Below are positions 31,382-39,176 of a stretch of 64,000 nt of DNA, in pieces. The stretch lies in NCBI GenBank assembly GCA_041391725.1, contig JAWKNL010000015.1, forward strand, positions 62,001-126,000, written 5' to 3'. Position 1 is the first letter of the stretch, and the number at the start of each line of letters is the position of its first letter. Below the pieces are notes generated by a model, which was given only the letters and a program-made list of their open reading frames with translations, searched no databases and was not told the origin of the DNA. Made by a program: the position numbers and the translations under genes. This DNA is from JAGQVA01 sp041391725 (GTDB taxonomy: Bacteria; Bacteroidota; Bacteroidia; J057).

Positions 31382-33841
31382 ATGCGCTGGTTTAAGCTAC
31401 TCCTTTCTGCTGCTATATCTTTACTCCTGATCTGGGCCTTAAACCGTCCGTGGGGAACGATGCCTTTTGCTATCGGCGAGTTCATCAACCCTTTTACGGG
31501 CTTCTGGCAAAATGCCGAACCCGCCAATCTCCAGGCCGGAGGCCAGTTGAGCATCCCCGGGCTGAAAGCCCCGGTTACTGTGGTGTATGACAACCGAAGG
31601 GTGCCCCACATCTTTGCGCAAAACAACGATGATCTTTATTTTGCGCAGGGTTATGTCATGGCCCGGGATCGTCTGTGGCAAATGGAATTTCAAATCCTCG
31701 GTGCCAGCGGGCGCCTGACCGAAATCCTCGGTGTGGGCCCCGACAGTTCTATCCTCAAATTTGACCGCACCAACCGCCGTAAAGGCCTGGTATATGCTGC
31801 CGAACGTTCCTACGAGTTTGCACAAAATTACCCGGAAGTAATGGACGCAGCGGAGGCCTACGCCAATGGCGTAAATGCATGGATCAGTTCGCTGAAACCT
31901 GCCGACCTTCCGTTGGAATACAAAATTCTCAACTACAAACCGCAACCCTGGACAAGTTTTAATACCTGGATTCTCCAGAAATACCTTTCCAATATGCTTG
32001 CCGCACGGGCAGATGATATCCGCAATACCAACGCGCTTATGGTCTGGGGTCGCAATGTGTTTGATATCCTCTATCCCGAATTTGCCTATGCAGAGGATCC
32101 GATCGTGCCCGCCGATACCCGCTGGGATGCACGCACGGCAAACCCCAAACCGCCGGTTCCGGCAGAATATAAGCCGGATTCCATTCTAAAGAAGCCTGCC
32201 TCAGCTTTTCTCCCCCAGCCTGATCCCGGCCTGGGAAGCAACAACTGGGCAGTTGCCGGATCAAAATCCGTTACCGGAAATCCTATTCTCTCCAATGACC
32301 CGCATCTCGGACTATCACTTCCTTCCATCTGGTACGAAATGCAGCTTCACGCACCGGGAGTAAATGCCTATGGCGTCGGATTTCCCGGTGGCCCGGGCGT
32401 GGTGCTGGGATTTAATGACTCCGTAGCATGGGGGTCAACCAATGCCGGAATGGATGTTATGGATTATTACAGAGTGATTTCTGATGAGAAAGAGGAGAAA
32501 TACTTTTTCGATGGCGAATGGCGCCCCTTTACGCTCAGGTTGGAAACCCATACCATCAAAGGCGGAGAAGCCTTTGTCGATTCGGTGAAATATACACACT
32601 ATGGCCCGGTTATTTTTGACGAAAACTTTGGAAGCCAGCCTCTGCCGCTTGCGATCAACTGGATGGCACATGAACAGTCGGTGGACATGCTGTTTTTCCT
32701 GAAAATGAACCGTGCGAAAAACTATCACGACTACGAAGAAGCACTAAAATACTGGGTCTGCCCCGCGCAGAATTTTGTGTTTGCCAGCCGTGCAGGTGAC
32801 ATTGCGATCTGGCAGATGGGAAAATATGTCAACAAATGGCCGCAGCAGGGGAGGTTTGTAATGGACGGCACGCAATCAGTATATCAGTGGAGTTCTTTTA
32901 TTCCTTCAGACCAGCAACCCCATAGCCTGAATCCTGAACGGGGATTTGTGAGCTCTGCAAACCAGCATCCTACCTCCTCAGTTTACCCATACTACTACAA
33001 CGGAGGATTTGAGGACTTCCGAAACCGGCGGCTGAACCAACTTTTGTCTGAAAAGGAAAAGTATGGGGTGGATGATATGAAAAACATTCAGCTTGACAAT
33101 TACGCGGTTTTTGTTGCCGATATTCTGCCGCTGATGATGCAGGAAGTGGATACCTCCGGCTTTACCCAGATGCAGCGTGAAGCGTGGAACCTTCTCAAAG
33201 CCTGGGACTATAATTATGACCGGGATCAGGCAGCACCTACGATTTTTGAGAATTGGTGGGAAGAACTTTACCGCAATATCTGGCAGGATGAAATGGATGC
33301 CGTAGGATTGCCCGTGCCCTGGCCCGACAGAAGTACAACGATTGGCATTTTAAGAGACAGCGCAGCTTTTACATTCTATAAAGACGCCACAGATTCATTG
33401 AAAAAAGACAGAAAATCACTGATCAACCGATCATTTGACCGCATTACGGGTAAATTGGCCAACGACTTTCCCTCGATTTCCGAATGGATTTGGTCCCGGC
33501 ACAAACAAACCGATATTCACCATCTGGCGCGGGTATTTGCTCCATTTAGTCGCTTGAATATACCTACAAACGGGAGTGGCCATATCCTCAACGCTACCGG
33601 CAACCGCAACGGGCCTTCGTGGCGGATGGTGGTTGCCCTGGGCGATAAGGTGGAGGCATGGGGCGTTTATCCGGGTGGGCAAACTGGCAATCCCGGCAGC
33701 AAAGACTACGATGCGTTTATCGACGATTGGGCAAACGGGAAGTATTACCGGATCTGGTTTATGAACAATAAAGATCAGGACAATGGTTCAGAAGCCGCTC
33801 GTCTTTCCATGATTCCTGAGGTAAAAACAAATCCTAATTAA
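31382..33841 (+). CDS. Penicillin acylase family protein (Ntn hydrolase)
   Basis: 819 residues. An N-terminal membrane anchor/signal (LLLSAAISLLLIWAL) is followed by an alpha subunit region (TVVYDNRRVPHIFAQNNDDLYFAQGYVMARDRLWQME). The precursor is cleaved before the nucleophile Ser286 in GLGSNNWAVAGSKS, and the beta subunit has ILSNDPHLGLSLPSIWYEM, GVGFPGGPGVVLGFNDSVAWG, and ANGKYYRIWF at the end. The family hydrolyses amide bonds in penicillins, acyl-homoserine lactones and other N-acyl compounds, so quorum quenching is possible; the substrate is not known. It acts outside the cytoplasm. The membrane protein gene downstream follows after 11 bases. Confidence 0.93.
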   Translation: MRWFKLLLSAAISLLLIWALNRPWGTMPFAIGEFINPFTGFWQNAEPANLQAGGQLSIPGLKAPVTVVYDNRRVPHIFAQNNDDLYFAQGYVMARDRLWQMEFQILGASGRLTEILGVGPDSSILKFDRTNRRKGLVYAAERSYEFAQNYPEVMDAAEAYANGVNAWISSLKPADLPLEYKILNYKPQPWTSFNTWILQKYLSNMLAARADDIRNTNALMVWGRNVFDILYPEFAYAEDPIVPADTRWDARTANPKPPVPAEYKPDSILKKPASAFLPQPDPGLGSNNWAVAGSKSVTGNPILSNDPHLGLSLPSIWYEMQLHAPGVNAYGVGFPGGPGVVLGFNDSVAWGSTNAGMDVMDYYRVISDEKEEKYFFDGEWRPFTLRLETHTIKGGEAFVDSVKYTHYGPVIFDENFGSQPLPLAINWMAHEQSVDMLFFLKMNRAKNYHDYEEALKYWVCPAQNFVFASRAGDIAIWQMGKYVNKWPQQGRFVMDGTQSVYQWSSFIPSDQQPHSLNPERGFVSSANQHPTSSVYPYYYNGGFEDFRNRRLNQLLSEKEKYGVDDMKNIQLDNYAVFVADILPLMMQEVDTSGFTQMQREAWNLLKAWDYNYDRDQAAPTIFENWWEELYRNIWQDEMDAVGLPVPWPDRSTTIGILRDSAAFTFYKDATDSLKKDRKSLINRSFDRITGKLANDFPSISEWIWSRHKQTDIHHLARVFAPFSRLNIPTNGSGHILNATGNRNGPSWRMVVALGDKVEAWGVYPGGQTGNPGSKDYDAFIDDWANGKYYRIWFMNNKDQDNGSEAARLSMIPEVKTNPN

Positions 33842-33851
33842 TGCGAAAATT

Positions 33852-34265
33852 ATGAAGTTTACGATCAGAGTAATATGCATTTTCGGATTAGGATACCTTG
33901 CCACGCTTTGGTTTCCCTGGTGGTCTGTGGCTGCGGTAGGATTTGCGGTTGGCCTTCTCCTGAGTGAAAAACGCAAAAGGCGGAGGCTCTTTGGAAAACA
34001 ACCTACCCCACCCCGAACCTTTCTGGCAGGCTTCCTGGCAGTATTTCTGCTCTGGGGTGTATTTGCATTTTGGGCAGACTGGCAAAACCATTCCCTCCTC
34101 AGCGAAAAAATTTCCCGGATCGTGGTTCCTGAGGGAAATATTTTTCTCTCCCGTGCCTGGATTATGATTCTGGTTACTGCCATCGTGGGTGGGCTTGCGG
34201 GCGGTTTCAGCACGATGACCGGCAATCTTCTCGGTGAAATGGTCAGAGGGCAGGAAAAGGATTGA
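33852..34265 (+). CDS. Small membrane protein of unknown function
   Basis: 137 residues with four predicted membrane helices: ICIFGLGYLATLWF, WWSVAAVGFAVGLLL, FLAGFLAVFLLWGVFAFW and WIMILVTAIVGGLAGGFS. The loop KRKRRRLFGKQ is basic, placing it in the cytoplasm. I recognise no family. It follows the penicillin acylase after 11 bases and precedes the aldo/keto reductase by 47, so it may be part of the same transcript. Confidence 0.65.
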   Translation: MKFTIRVICIFGLGYLATLWFPWWSVAAVGFAVGLLLSEKRKRRRLFGKQPTPPRTFLAGFLAVFLLWGVFAFWADWQNHSLLSEKISRIVVPEGNIFLSRAWIMILVTAIVGGLAGGFSTMTGNLLGEMVRGQEKD

Positions 34266-34311
34266 ATCATAGTATTTTTTTACTATATTCATTCTACCAA
34301 CCCTTCCCAAA

Positions 34312-35526
34312 ATGAAAAATACTGACAAAAAACCCGGCAATTCCATTTCTCGGCGAAATTTTATTTCCCTCACTTCTGCTGCTACTGTCGGACTCGGGAG
34401 TATTTCTCTCGGTGCAGTTTCCTCAGATGCTAAAAGCAGTTCTCCTGCCCCATATAACCCGCTCAGCGTTGTTCCTGAATGGCGCAATAAGCAGGAAGGC
34501 ATGGCCTATCGCCAACTCGGTCGGACAGGCATGATGGTATCAGAAGTCGTCAACGGCGGCGACCCTGTCCGGCTCAACAACTACAAAATGGTGGATCTTG
34601 CCATCGAAAAGGGGCTTAACTATCTCGATATGGCCCCGGCCTACGGCAATGGCGAATGTGAACAGACTTATAATAAAATCCTTTCAGGCTCTTCGAAAAG
34701 AGAAAAAGTATTTCTTACAACCAAAGTAAGCAGCTTCAAGGGCGTGCGAAACCGCATGTACCGTGATATTTTTGACGGGTTGCCTTCTGAGAAAAAAGAG
34801 AAAATCCTCAACCGCGCCAAAGAGTTGAGGGAAGAGCGCGGCGTTGATAAACCCGGGTATTACTTCACCTACTGGCCGGGCCAGGATACGTCTATGGATG
34901 CCTGTTATCTCGCCAATGCCATGATGGCAGATTATGCGCACAAAGTCGATGGAAGCAAAGAGTACCGTGAAGCCATACTGAAATCAGTTGATGAAAGTCT
35001 GAAGCGCGTTGGAACCGATTATTTCGATATTCTCATGTGCCCGCATGGCGCAGACTGCCCCGAAGAGGTGCAGATTGCGGAGATATACAGTACGCTCGAT
35101 GAACTGAAAAAATCGGGAAAAGTGCGTTTTCTTGGCGTTTCCACGCACAATGACCCTGCCGGTGTACTTCGGGCTGCCACAGCCAGCGGACAATACGACG
35201 TGGTGATGTGCGCCTACAATATCGTCAATGGCGGTTATCTCGAAGATGCGATCAGGAATGCCTATCACAGCGGTGTCGGCGTCATCGGGATGAAAGTAGC
35301 CATGGCTGTGGCTACGCACCATAAAGCACTTCAGCCTGTACCTCAATGGCGTATCGACAAGGTAGATCGAATTGTGCCGGGGGACATGAAACCGCCGCTG
35401 AAAGCCTATTTATGGGCATTGCAGAATCCTCATATTACAGCGGTTATTTCCAATCTCTGGGACGAAAAGTTTGTTGAGGAAAACCTGTCCATAGTTGGAA
35501 AAAAGGTACAACTTCTGCCCGGATGA
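34312..35526 (+). CDS. Tat-exported aldo/keto reductase
   Basis: 404 residues. ISRRNFISLTSAATVGLGSI is a twin-arginine signal. The TIM barrel is from about 65: YRQLGRTGMMVSEVVNGG, the catalytic Asp106 and Tyr111 in YLDMAPAYGNGE, Lys138 in TTKVSS and His245 in MCPHGAD. An insertion of about 50 residues between 150 and 200 (YRDIFDGLPSEKKEKIL, GYYFTYWPGQDT) is larger than in typical reductases. This Tat-type branch of the AKR superfamily is common in Bacteroidota and Planctomycetes; its substrate is not known. Confidence 0.9.
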   Translation: MKNTDKKPGNSISRRNFISLTSAATVGLGSISLGAVSSDAKSSSPAPYNPLSVVPEWRNKQEGMAYRQLGRTGMMVSEVVNGGDPVRLNNYKMVDLAIEKGLNYLDMAPAYGNGECEQTYNKILSGSSKREKVFLTTKVSSFKGVRNRMYRDIFDGLPSEKKEKILNRAKELREERGVDKPGYYFTYWPGQDTSMDACYLANAMMADYAHKVDGSKEYREAILKSVDESLKRVGTDYFDILMCPHGADCPEEVQIAEIYSTLDELKKSGKVRFLGVSTHNDPAGVLRAATASGQYDVVMCAYNIVNGGYLEDAIRNAYHSGVGVIGMKVAMAVATHHKALQPVPQWRIDKVDRIVPGDMKPPLKAYLWALQNPHITAVISNLWDEKFVEENLSIVGKKVQLLPG

Positions 35527-36249
35527 TTACTGGTTGCTGTCGAGAATTTTCAGCAAAGTTTTTACACTCGCTGCAAATTCTGGTCTTGCAGGGTTGAGAC
35601 GCAGTCGGTTTTGGCGGATGATTTCGCTTGTGTTTCCCGACCTGCCCAATGCTTTCAGCAACTCTTTTTTGGAGGAAATCTGCCTGGTGATGTTTCCGGA
35701 TCGAATAAAATACTGATCCGCTTCGGCAAACCGAAACCGGTTGGCTCCCGGTGTACTGACGGTCTGGTTGTTGAGTTTTTTGTGCTTTTTTATCCAGAAA
35801 CTGTAGGTTTCGCCATGAAATACCTCCTGGTATATTCCGGGCAAAAGCGACGGATACTGGTTTTCCGAAATATAAACGAAACGCATGCCTTCCACTTCGA
35901 AAAAGCGAATCCGTTTTTCGTTGAGTATGATATTCTTCCCAAATCCATTGACGGTAAAGTTGGTGTAAACCAGATGGTTGTGAATATCATAATTGATTAA
36001 TATATCCCGATAGAGGACTCCGTCGTACAACACGTTTCCCTTCCTTGGAAGTGCATCTGTGAGATACTGGTTCCCGTCTGTGGAAAGGTAAAAATGTTCA
36101 TAGGATTTCCCGCTGCGCAGGTTTGCATCGGGTGCGATATGCTGCGCATACACCGCAGCGTGATCCTGCCCCAAAGCCTGATCGGGAGAAATGACAATTC
36201 CTCCCCAAAGTATCAATATGGAAATCAGATATTTTTTCATGCTTCTCAT
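35527..36249 (-). CDS. Hypothetical secreted protein, last gene of the DUF4249 operon
   Basis: 240 residues with a signal peptide (MKKYLISILILWGGIVISPDQALG). The mature part is basic and rich in beta strands and Tyr/Phe (YDGVLYRDILINYDIHNHLVYTNFTVN; FWIKKHKKLNNQTVSTPG). The last third reads as alpha-helical (SSKKELLKALGRSGNTSEIIRQNRLRL). No family is recognised. The start codon overlaps the stop of the upstream MG2 gene (36246-36249), so translation is coupled. Confidence 0.75.
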   Translation of the reverse strand: MRSMKKYLISILILWGGIVISPDQALGQDHAAVYAQHIAPDANLRSGKSYEHFYLSTDGNQYLTDALPRKGNVLYDGVLYRDILINYDIHNHLVYTNFTVNGFGKNIILNEKRIRFFEVEGMRFVYISENQYPSLLPGIYQEVFHGETYSFWIKKHKKLNNQTVSTPGANRFRFAEADQYFIRSGNITRQISSKKELLKALGRSGNTSEIIRQNRLRLNPARPEFAASVKTLLKILDSNQ

Positions 36250-37985
36250 CGTTCTCCGGTAACTGTAAATTCTGTTGCCCCGCTCACAAAAGTTCCGTCA
36301 GGCAGGAAACCTGTGACTTCAACCCGGTAAGATCCGGTATCGTCTCCCGTAAAAAATGTGCAATCGCCCCTGCCCTCGTACATGGAAACCCCCGGATTCC
36401 AGTAAAGCAGACTTCGGTAATCTGGTATCCTGCTATTTTTCCATTCCTCCAGATCGTAATCGGGTGAGAAAAAGGTTCGCGCTGTCTGAATAGGTTTATA
36501 GGTTTTTTGAACCACATCCGCCGGTATTTTTTCTCCCGCCAGGTCTCCCTTATACGTGTGAAAGCAGATGATTCCATCAAAGGCTTTTTCTCCGGAATAA
36601 TACTTGCGGTTGACCATGTCGATCCGGCTGATCTTGAGCGGATCAAAATTCCAGATGGTTTCCAGATCGCCCACAGGCACGCCGTCGATCAACGTAAGAG
36701 CGGGATTCGGGAAGTAAATCGTATTGGAAATAGAAATGGAATTGATGTATAAATCCCAGAGATAAAACTTCTCTCCGCTATCCTTTTTCTTTTTTTTGAT
36801 CACGTACCGCACATACTCGATAAATACTTCTTCCATGGTAGGAAACCGTATATAGTCGTCGAGATTATACGAAATATCTCCCTGCCCGAAAAAACTGGCA
36901 GGAGGATACACACTTTCTCCGGCAACTCCCCTTACATTTGAAAATGGGAGATAGGCATTGGCGACCTGAGTATTGACGCTGAGGCTTTCAAAAAACGGAA
37001 TGAATTTTTCATTTCCTCTTTCCGCTGAATACTTATTTTCAACCGGAGCCGCAGAAAATGATGGGATAATCTCTATATCAAACTGACTGATATCGACTTC
37101 CTCCGACCATAAAAGGAGGTCGGTAGTACGAATTTCGGGAGAGACCTCAACTGCAAACTGGCGGTTGCTGTCGGGTCTGGCTGTATAAAAAAAAGAAGAA
37201 CTGCCGGGAAATATCAGATGAATAAAATCTGGTACAACTGCATTACCTCTGGGCATAATTTTCCCCTGAATGACCGGACTCCTGAGTTCCGGAATATAAA
37301 CCACAGATGTGGCGGTAACGGGTTTGGCAGGTTTTATTGTTTGTTCCTCCGAAACCTGCTGCAATCCTTTGTTGTCTGAAACCAGCGTTTTCCCCGGATA
37401 CTTATAGACGGAGACCGAAAGGTTTTGCACCGCTTCCTGCGGAATGCCGGAAGGAGCCGTAAAGGCCAAAGTTACTTTTTCCCTGTTGCCGTATTGGGGT
37501 TTCAGATCAATTTTCAGCTCAGCTTTTCTGCGCGCTGTTTCCTCCTTTGAGCGGGAAAGATACAAGGGCAGATCTCCGGCAGGTGAAAGCGGCTGGAGAA
37601 TCGTGAGGGGTTGAATATAAAATTCAGCAGGACTAAAATTCCGCATCCACGAGGTGTAGGAGCGGAGAAAATACCCGCCGCCGGCAATTTCACCGGAAAT
37701 AAAAAATTGTCCTGATCCCATTCCGTTTTCCAGCATGATTTTTTCCTGTACAACCGCCTCGCCGGAGGCGTTTATCAATTCTGCGTACAAAACCGTACTG
37801 ATGGAAGAAGGAGCGTGTGTTTCGGAATCCACACACCATGCTTTAAACCAGATCGTTTCGCCTACGAGATAAAAAGTTTTGTCGGTGCGGATGAATACCT
37901 TTTCATGATTTGAATGCCCGTTTTGTGCCGGGGAAACCATTCTCCCGAAACCCAGACAAAAAAGCAAAAATAGCGTGCGTTTCAT
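36246..37985 (-). CDS. MG2-domain protein with TonB-plug-like C-terminus
   Basis: 579 residues with a signal peptide (MKRTLFLLFCLGFGRMVS). Residues about 25-120 hold an alpha-2-macroglobulin MG2-like domain (KVFIRTDKTFYLVGETIWFKAW). The C-terminal third has a plug-like unit: PALTLIDGVPVGDLETIWNFDPLKISRIDMVNRKYYSG and DGIICFHTYKG. Such proteins have no barrel, so they are not receptors themselves. It overlaps the downstream gene and starts six bases after the DUF4249 gene, which puts it in a four-gene operon led by a TonB receptor. The likely job is to help that receptor at the cell surface; this is inferred from position. Confidence 0.8.
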   Translation of the reverse strand: MKRTLFLLFCLGFGRMVSPAQNGHSNHEKVFIRTDKTFYLVGETIWFKAWCVDSETHAPSSISTVLYAELINASGEAVVQEKIMLENGMGSGQFFISGEIAGGGYFLRSYTSWMRNFSPAEFYIQPLTILQPLSPAGDLPLYLSRSKEETARRKAELKIDLKPQYGNREKVTLAFTAPSGIPQEAVQNLSVSVYKYPGKTLVSDNKGLQQVSEEQTIKPAKPVTATSVVYIPELRSPVIQGKIMPRGNAVVPDFIHLIFPGSSSFFYTARPDSNRQFAVEVSPEIRTTDLLLWSEEVDISQFDIEIIPSFSAAPVENKYSAERGNEKFIPFFESLSVNTQVANAYLPFSNVRGVAGESVYPPASFFGQGDISYNLDDYIRFPTMEEVFIEYVRYVIKKKKKDSGEKFYLWDLYINSISISNTIYFPNPALTLIDGVPVGDLETIWNFDPLKISRIDMVNRKYYSGEKAFDGIICFHTYKGDLAGEKIPADVVQKTYKPIQTARTFFSPDYDLEEWKNSRIPDYRSLLYWNPGVSMYEGRGDCTFFTGDDTGSYRVEVTGFLPDGTFVSGATEFTVTGER

Positions 37986-37991
37986 ATGATA

Positions 37992-39176
37992 TTATTCTAC
38001 CCAAAAACCGGGAACCTGTTTTGTACCTCCCAATACCGTGCAGTCGTTGCAGTCGGGAGTAGTGAGAAGAAAACCAGCAATCGCAATCAGCGGCTGGTAA
38101 TATTGATAAAATACTTTCCCATCTGCCAGGGCTGCAAATACCTGCGCATCTGCATTGGGGCCGAGGAGTATGGTATCCATGTGTTCGTAACACTGCGTCA
38201 CATAACTCGCATAGGATGAGATATTGAAGTTGAGATCGCGGCCATTGACGTAGGCTCTTTTTACAGACACGCCGGAGGCACTGAAATAGCCCAGCACCCG
38301 CTCCCCCTGACCATTGGTGTTGCGCACATTGCCGGTAACAGACTGCGGCTGGCGGTCAAACAATGTACCGGTGTTTTCGGTGGCTTCCTGTATGCTTTTC
38401 CAGAAAATAAATTCCTCCTCACTCATGACATATTGCTCCACCAGAATAGAATAGCGGTGAACGAGCCGCTTCGTCTCTCCGGTAATAAACACAAGCGGAT
38501 ACCCCGAAATGATATCTTCACTGTTTCCTGCTGAAGAACCCACCCTGATGAGGTTGGATGTATCATTCATAAAACAAAAGCGCTTCTCCTCAATCAGCGA
38601 TGTATTCAGGTTTCCGACATATTCATACGCGGAGGAAAAAGGCACACTGTATTTCCAGGTCTCTTTCCATGTCCACCGGTAAAAATTGCTTTTCCCTTCC
38701 GGATCGTAGGTATCCACATATACCTGCGCGCCAAACTGCGAGCTGTTGTCTATAACCTGCGTTTCTTTGCTGAAATACACGCTGTCAATCGGAGGAGATG
38801 CGCGCAATATTTCCCGGTCAGATTCATAAGATTCTCCGTTTTGGCGGGTAACCAGTAGCCGGTAGGTTTGCCCGATTTCGCCACGGATGGCTGCTGAGTC
38901 GGTAGCATAGTGGCCGGGACTTATCTCTGAAAGACTAACGGTTTTCCCGTCTCCTGCTTCGATAGTAACGGTAGCACCTCTTTCAGGAATAAACTGATTC
39001 TGGCTTACCGGACTGCTGAGTGATAGCGTGACCACATAAGGCCCGGGCGCATCGGTGATAATTCCTTCTACTACCAGAAGGCTCGTTTCCTCTTTCAAAG
39101 GTATATCTACCGGTTCTACACACCCCAGGGAAAGAACGACGAAACTGATGGGTATCCATTGTTGAAAAAACTTCAT
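37992..39176 (-). CDS. DUF4249 lipoprotein
   Basis: 394 residues. The lipobox LSLGC puts the anchored Cys at 19. The DUF4249 hallmark follows at once: LVVEGIITDAPGPYVVTLSLSSPV, RGATVTIEAGDGKTVSLSEISPGHY and GQTYRLLVTRQNGESYESD. DUF4249 proteins nearly always accompany a TonB receptor, as here, where the genes overlap by four bases. It is thought to sit on the surface and to supply the receptor with ligand, as SusD does for SusC. The ligand is unknown. Confidence 0.9.
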   Translation of the reverse strand: MKFFQQWIPISFVVLSLGCVEPVDIPLKEETSLLVVEGIITDAPGPYVVTLSLSSPVSQNQFIPERGATVTIEAGDGKTVSLSEISPGHYATDSAAIRGEIGQTYRLLVTRQNGESYESDREILRASPPIDSVYFSKETQVIDNSSQFGAQVYVDTYDPEGKSNFYRWTWKETWKYSVPFSSAYEYVGNLNTSLIEEKRFCFMNDTSNLIRVGSSAGNSEDIISGYPLVFITGETKRLVHRYSILVEQYVMSEEEFIFWKSIQEATENTGTLFDRQPQSVTGNVRNTNGQGERVLGYFSASGVSVKRAYVNGRDLNFNISSYASYVTQCYEHMDTILLGPNADAQVFAALADGKVFYQYYQPLIAIAGFLLTTPDCNDCTVLGGTKQVPGFWVE